A stretch of 5,038 nucleotides of DNA from assembly GCA_024635855.1 (NCBI GenBank), contig JAGXHZ010000104.1, forward strand, positions 1 to 5,038, read 5' to 3'. Positions within the stretch are counted from its first letter, which is position 1; each line of letters begins with the position of its first letter. The notes under the pieces were generated by a model. It searched no databases. It was not told where the DNA came from and was given only the letters and a program-made list of their open reading frames with translations. This document shows positions 3,815-5,038 of the stretch, piece by piece. The stretch comes from Sulfuricurvum sp. GTDB lineage: Bacteria; Campylobacterota; Campylobacteria; Campylobacterales; Sulfurimonadaceae. A program made the position numbers and the translations under genes.

Positions 3815-5038
3815 TTAGAGACGTACAATCTTCGCCCCAAATCCCCCCAAATGCTGAGGGGCATCGGTAAAACTTTTAACACTCGGATGGATTTTTAAAA
3901 ACTCTTTGATAGCATACGAAAGTTTCCCCGTCCCGATACCGTGATAGATAATTACCTCATCAAAACCCTGTAAAAGTGCATCAGACAAAAATTTATCGGC
4001 TTTTTCACACGCTTCTTCACCTCGTAATCCATGGAGATCGAGTTTAAGACCGCTTTTTTGATCAATCTGCGCGGTATGGGAGGGTTTGATTTTTTTAGGG
4101 AGATTACCGCTTGGTTTTAGATCACGCAGATTGACCCGTAAGCGCATCCCCTCCACTTCGATCATCGCATCTTTAGCTCCGACACTTACAATCGTCCCTC
4201 GTTGCGCACGGTATTTTACCGCTTGACCCACTTCGTATTTTATCGGCTCAGGTTCTACAATCTTAGGAGCAGGATTTTTAGGAATCAGTGCGGTGGCTTT
4301 GTTTAACTGGCGATGAATGGCTGCCATATCCAGACCGCGTGCGGCTTCTTTGGCTTCATTGATTGCTAAATCGTATTGGGCTCGTAAACGGTTTTTTTCG
4401 CTGTCAAGTTCTTGGCGTAAAGTTTCACGTCCCTCTTTGAGTAACCGTTCTTGCTCTTTTAAACTATCCAGCCTCTCATCGACCTCTTTATTTTTACGCT
4501 TTAGATTGCGTTCCATCTCACTTCCGCGCTCAATTAAAATATTGAGCTTTTCATGATTCTCACCGTACACTTCTTTGGCTTTAGTAATGATGTTTGCATT
4601 TATTCCATACCGCAACGCCGTTTCAAACGCATAACTTTTACCGATTGTACCGTTTAAAAATTCGTACGTCGGAACACGTCGCTCTTCATCATAGATGGCG
4701 GCGAGGAGTTCTACATCATCCCTATCCGCCATCAATGCGGCAAGACGCTTATGGTGCGTTGTAACGATGATTTTTTGTCCCCGTTTGATGAGTTCATCCA
4801 ACACTACAGCAAATAGGGCGGCTGCCTCATCGCTGTCGGTTCCCAGTTCTATCTCATCCACTCCGACCAAAGCATTTTTATGCTCGAAAAGGTGGCTAAA
4901 CTGCACCATCCGTCCTGCAAACGTCGAAATATCATTGCTTACGCTTTGCGGGTCATCGATCACGGCTTCAAGGCGTTTAAAACTTCCTATTCGCGATTTA
5001 TGAGGATTGAGCTTCATCGGGATGAGATATTTTGCCAT
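3815..5038 (-). CDS. mutS2: MutS2 endonuclease/ATPase, C-terminal 407 residues (5' end outside window)
   Basis: MutS2 is a MutS homologue without mismatch-repair partners. In Helicobacter it limits homologous recombination and helps repair oxidised DNA; in Bacillus a homologue rescues stalled ribosomes. The fragment starts after the Walker A motif, which lies beyond the edge, so the ATG at 5036-5038 is an internal Met. Visible in order (fragment numbering): the DDPQSVSNDISTFAGRM signature region (28-44), Walker B LVGVDE (57-62) with ELGTDSDEAAAL, H-loop TTHH (93-96), a long charged coiled coil (about 155-235), a small KOW-like beta region (about 266-308), and the Smr nuclease domain with LDLHG (333-337) and HGIGTGKL (366-373). 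The protein ends normally at GAKIVRL. The DEIELGTD form of the Walker B region fits epsilonproteobacterial MutS2 as I recall it. All motifs are intact. Confidence 0.95.
   Translation of the reverse strand: MAKYLIPMKLNPHKSRIGSFKRLEAVIDDPQSVSNDISTFAGRMVQFSHLFEHKNALVGVDEIELGTDSDEAAALFAVVLDELIKRGQKIIVTTHHKRLAALMADRDDVELLAAIYDEERRVPTYEFLNGTIGKSYAFETALRYGINANIITKAKEVYGENHEKLNILIERGSEMERNLKRKNKEVDERLDSLKEQERLLKEGRETLRQELDSEKNRLRAQYDLAINEAKEAARGLDMAAIHRQLNKATALIPKNPAPKIVEPEPIKYEVGQAVKYRAQRGTIVSVGAKDAMIEVEGMRLRVNLRDLKPSGNLPKKIKPSHTAQIDQKSGLKLDLHGLRGEEACEKADKFLSDALLQGFDEVIIYHGIGTGKLSYAIKEFLKIHPSVKSFTDAPQHLGGFGAKIVRL

Noticed and set aside
3661..3882. Minus-strand open frame of 73 codons over repeat B and the mutS2 end
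   Set aside because: It is made of repeat sequence and an alternative frame of mutS2; the same text (KGVRVHGS...SSPRTK) appears in the frame over repeat A at 3079-3378, which is rejected for the same reason.
5036..5038. ATG at the right edge as the true start of the mutS2 gene
   Set aside because: Walker A and the N-terminal clamp domains are missing and a MutS2 protein is roughly twice this length, so the gene must continue beyond the window.

Overview
The window reads as chromosomal DNA of a mesophilic proteobacterium. My best guess is a Campylobacterota (epsilonproteobacterial) lineage of the Sulfuricurvum/Sulfurimonas kind. The guess rests on the MutS2 signature (DEIELGTDSDEA rather than the DELGAGTDP form common elsewhere), the moderate base composition, and promoters consisting of a clear TATAAT-type -10 with no recognisable -35. 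The genus is an inference, not something the sequence proves. Every gene I can support lies on the minus strand, so transcription runs from right to left.

Right part (3815-5038): the C-terminal 407 residues of MutS2, running off the window edge. Next to the left (3188-3589) is a small exported protein with a signal peptide and a His/Arg/Asp/Gly-rich tail. This gene is bracketed by two directly repeated composite elements of about 165 bp (3008-3167 and 3641-3809). Each has an AT-rich leader, a small 8-bp hairpin and a large imperfect 22-nt-arm hairpin, and each sits just after the stop codon of the gene to its right. A third, minimal relative of the small hairpin lies at 1486-1505.

Centre (1674-2980): an AT-rich stretch carries a 380-residue soluble zincin (HExxH...EYxAD...SHP) of M48 or Lit/U49-like type. 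Immediately downstream is a 23-codon remnant that looks like the C-terminus of a lost gene. Its stop overlaps by GTGA the GTG start of an intact 39-codon small ORF with a good ribosome binding site. I read this as an operon whose first gene was largely removed when the AT-rich zincin segment arrived.

Left part (160-1460): two adjacent type II toxin-antitoxin modules, each with the antitoxin first (Phd/YefM-like) and a ParE/RelE-like toxin overlapping it (11 bp and 1 bp). The two antitoxins share an N-terminal DNA-binding half but have unrelated C-terminal toxin-binding halves. Each module has its own TGTATAAT promoter and its own inverted repeat near the start, as expected for conditional autoregulation.

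Overall this is a housekeeping gene (mutS2) beside an accessory patch of TA modules, repeats, an orphan protease and gene debris. The best candidates for something undescribed are the orphan zincin with its seam against the truncated operon, and the gene flanked by composite repeats.
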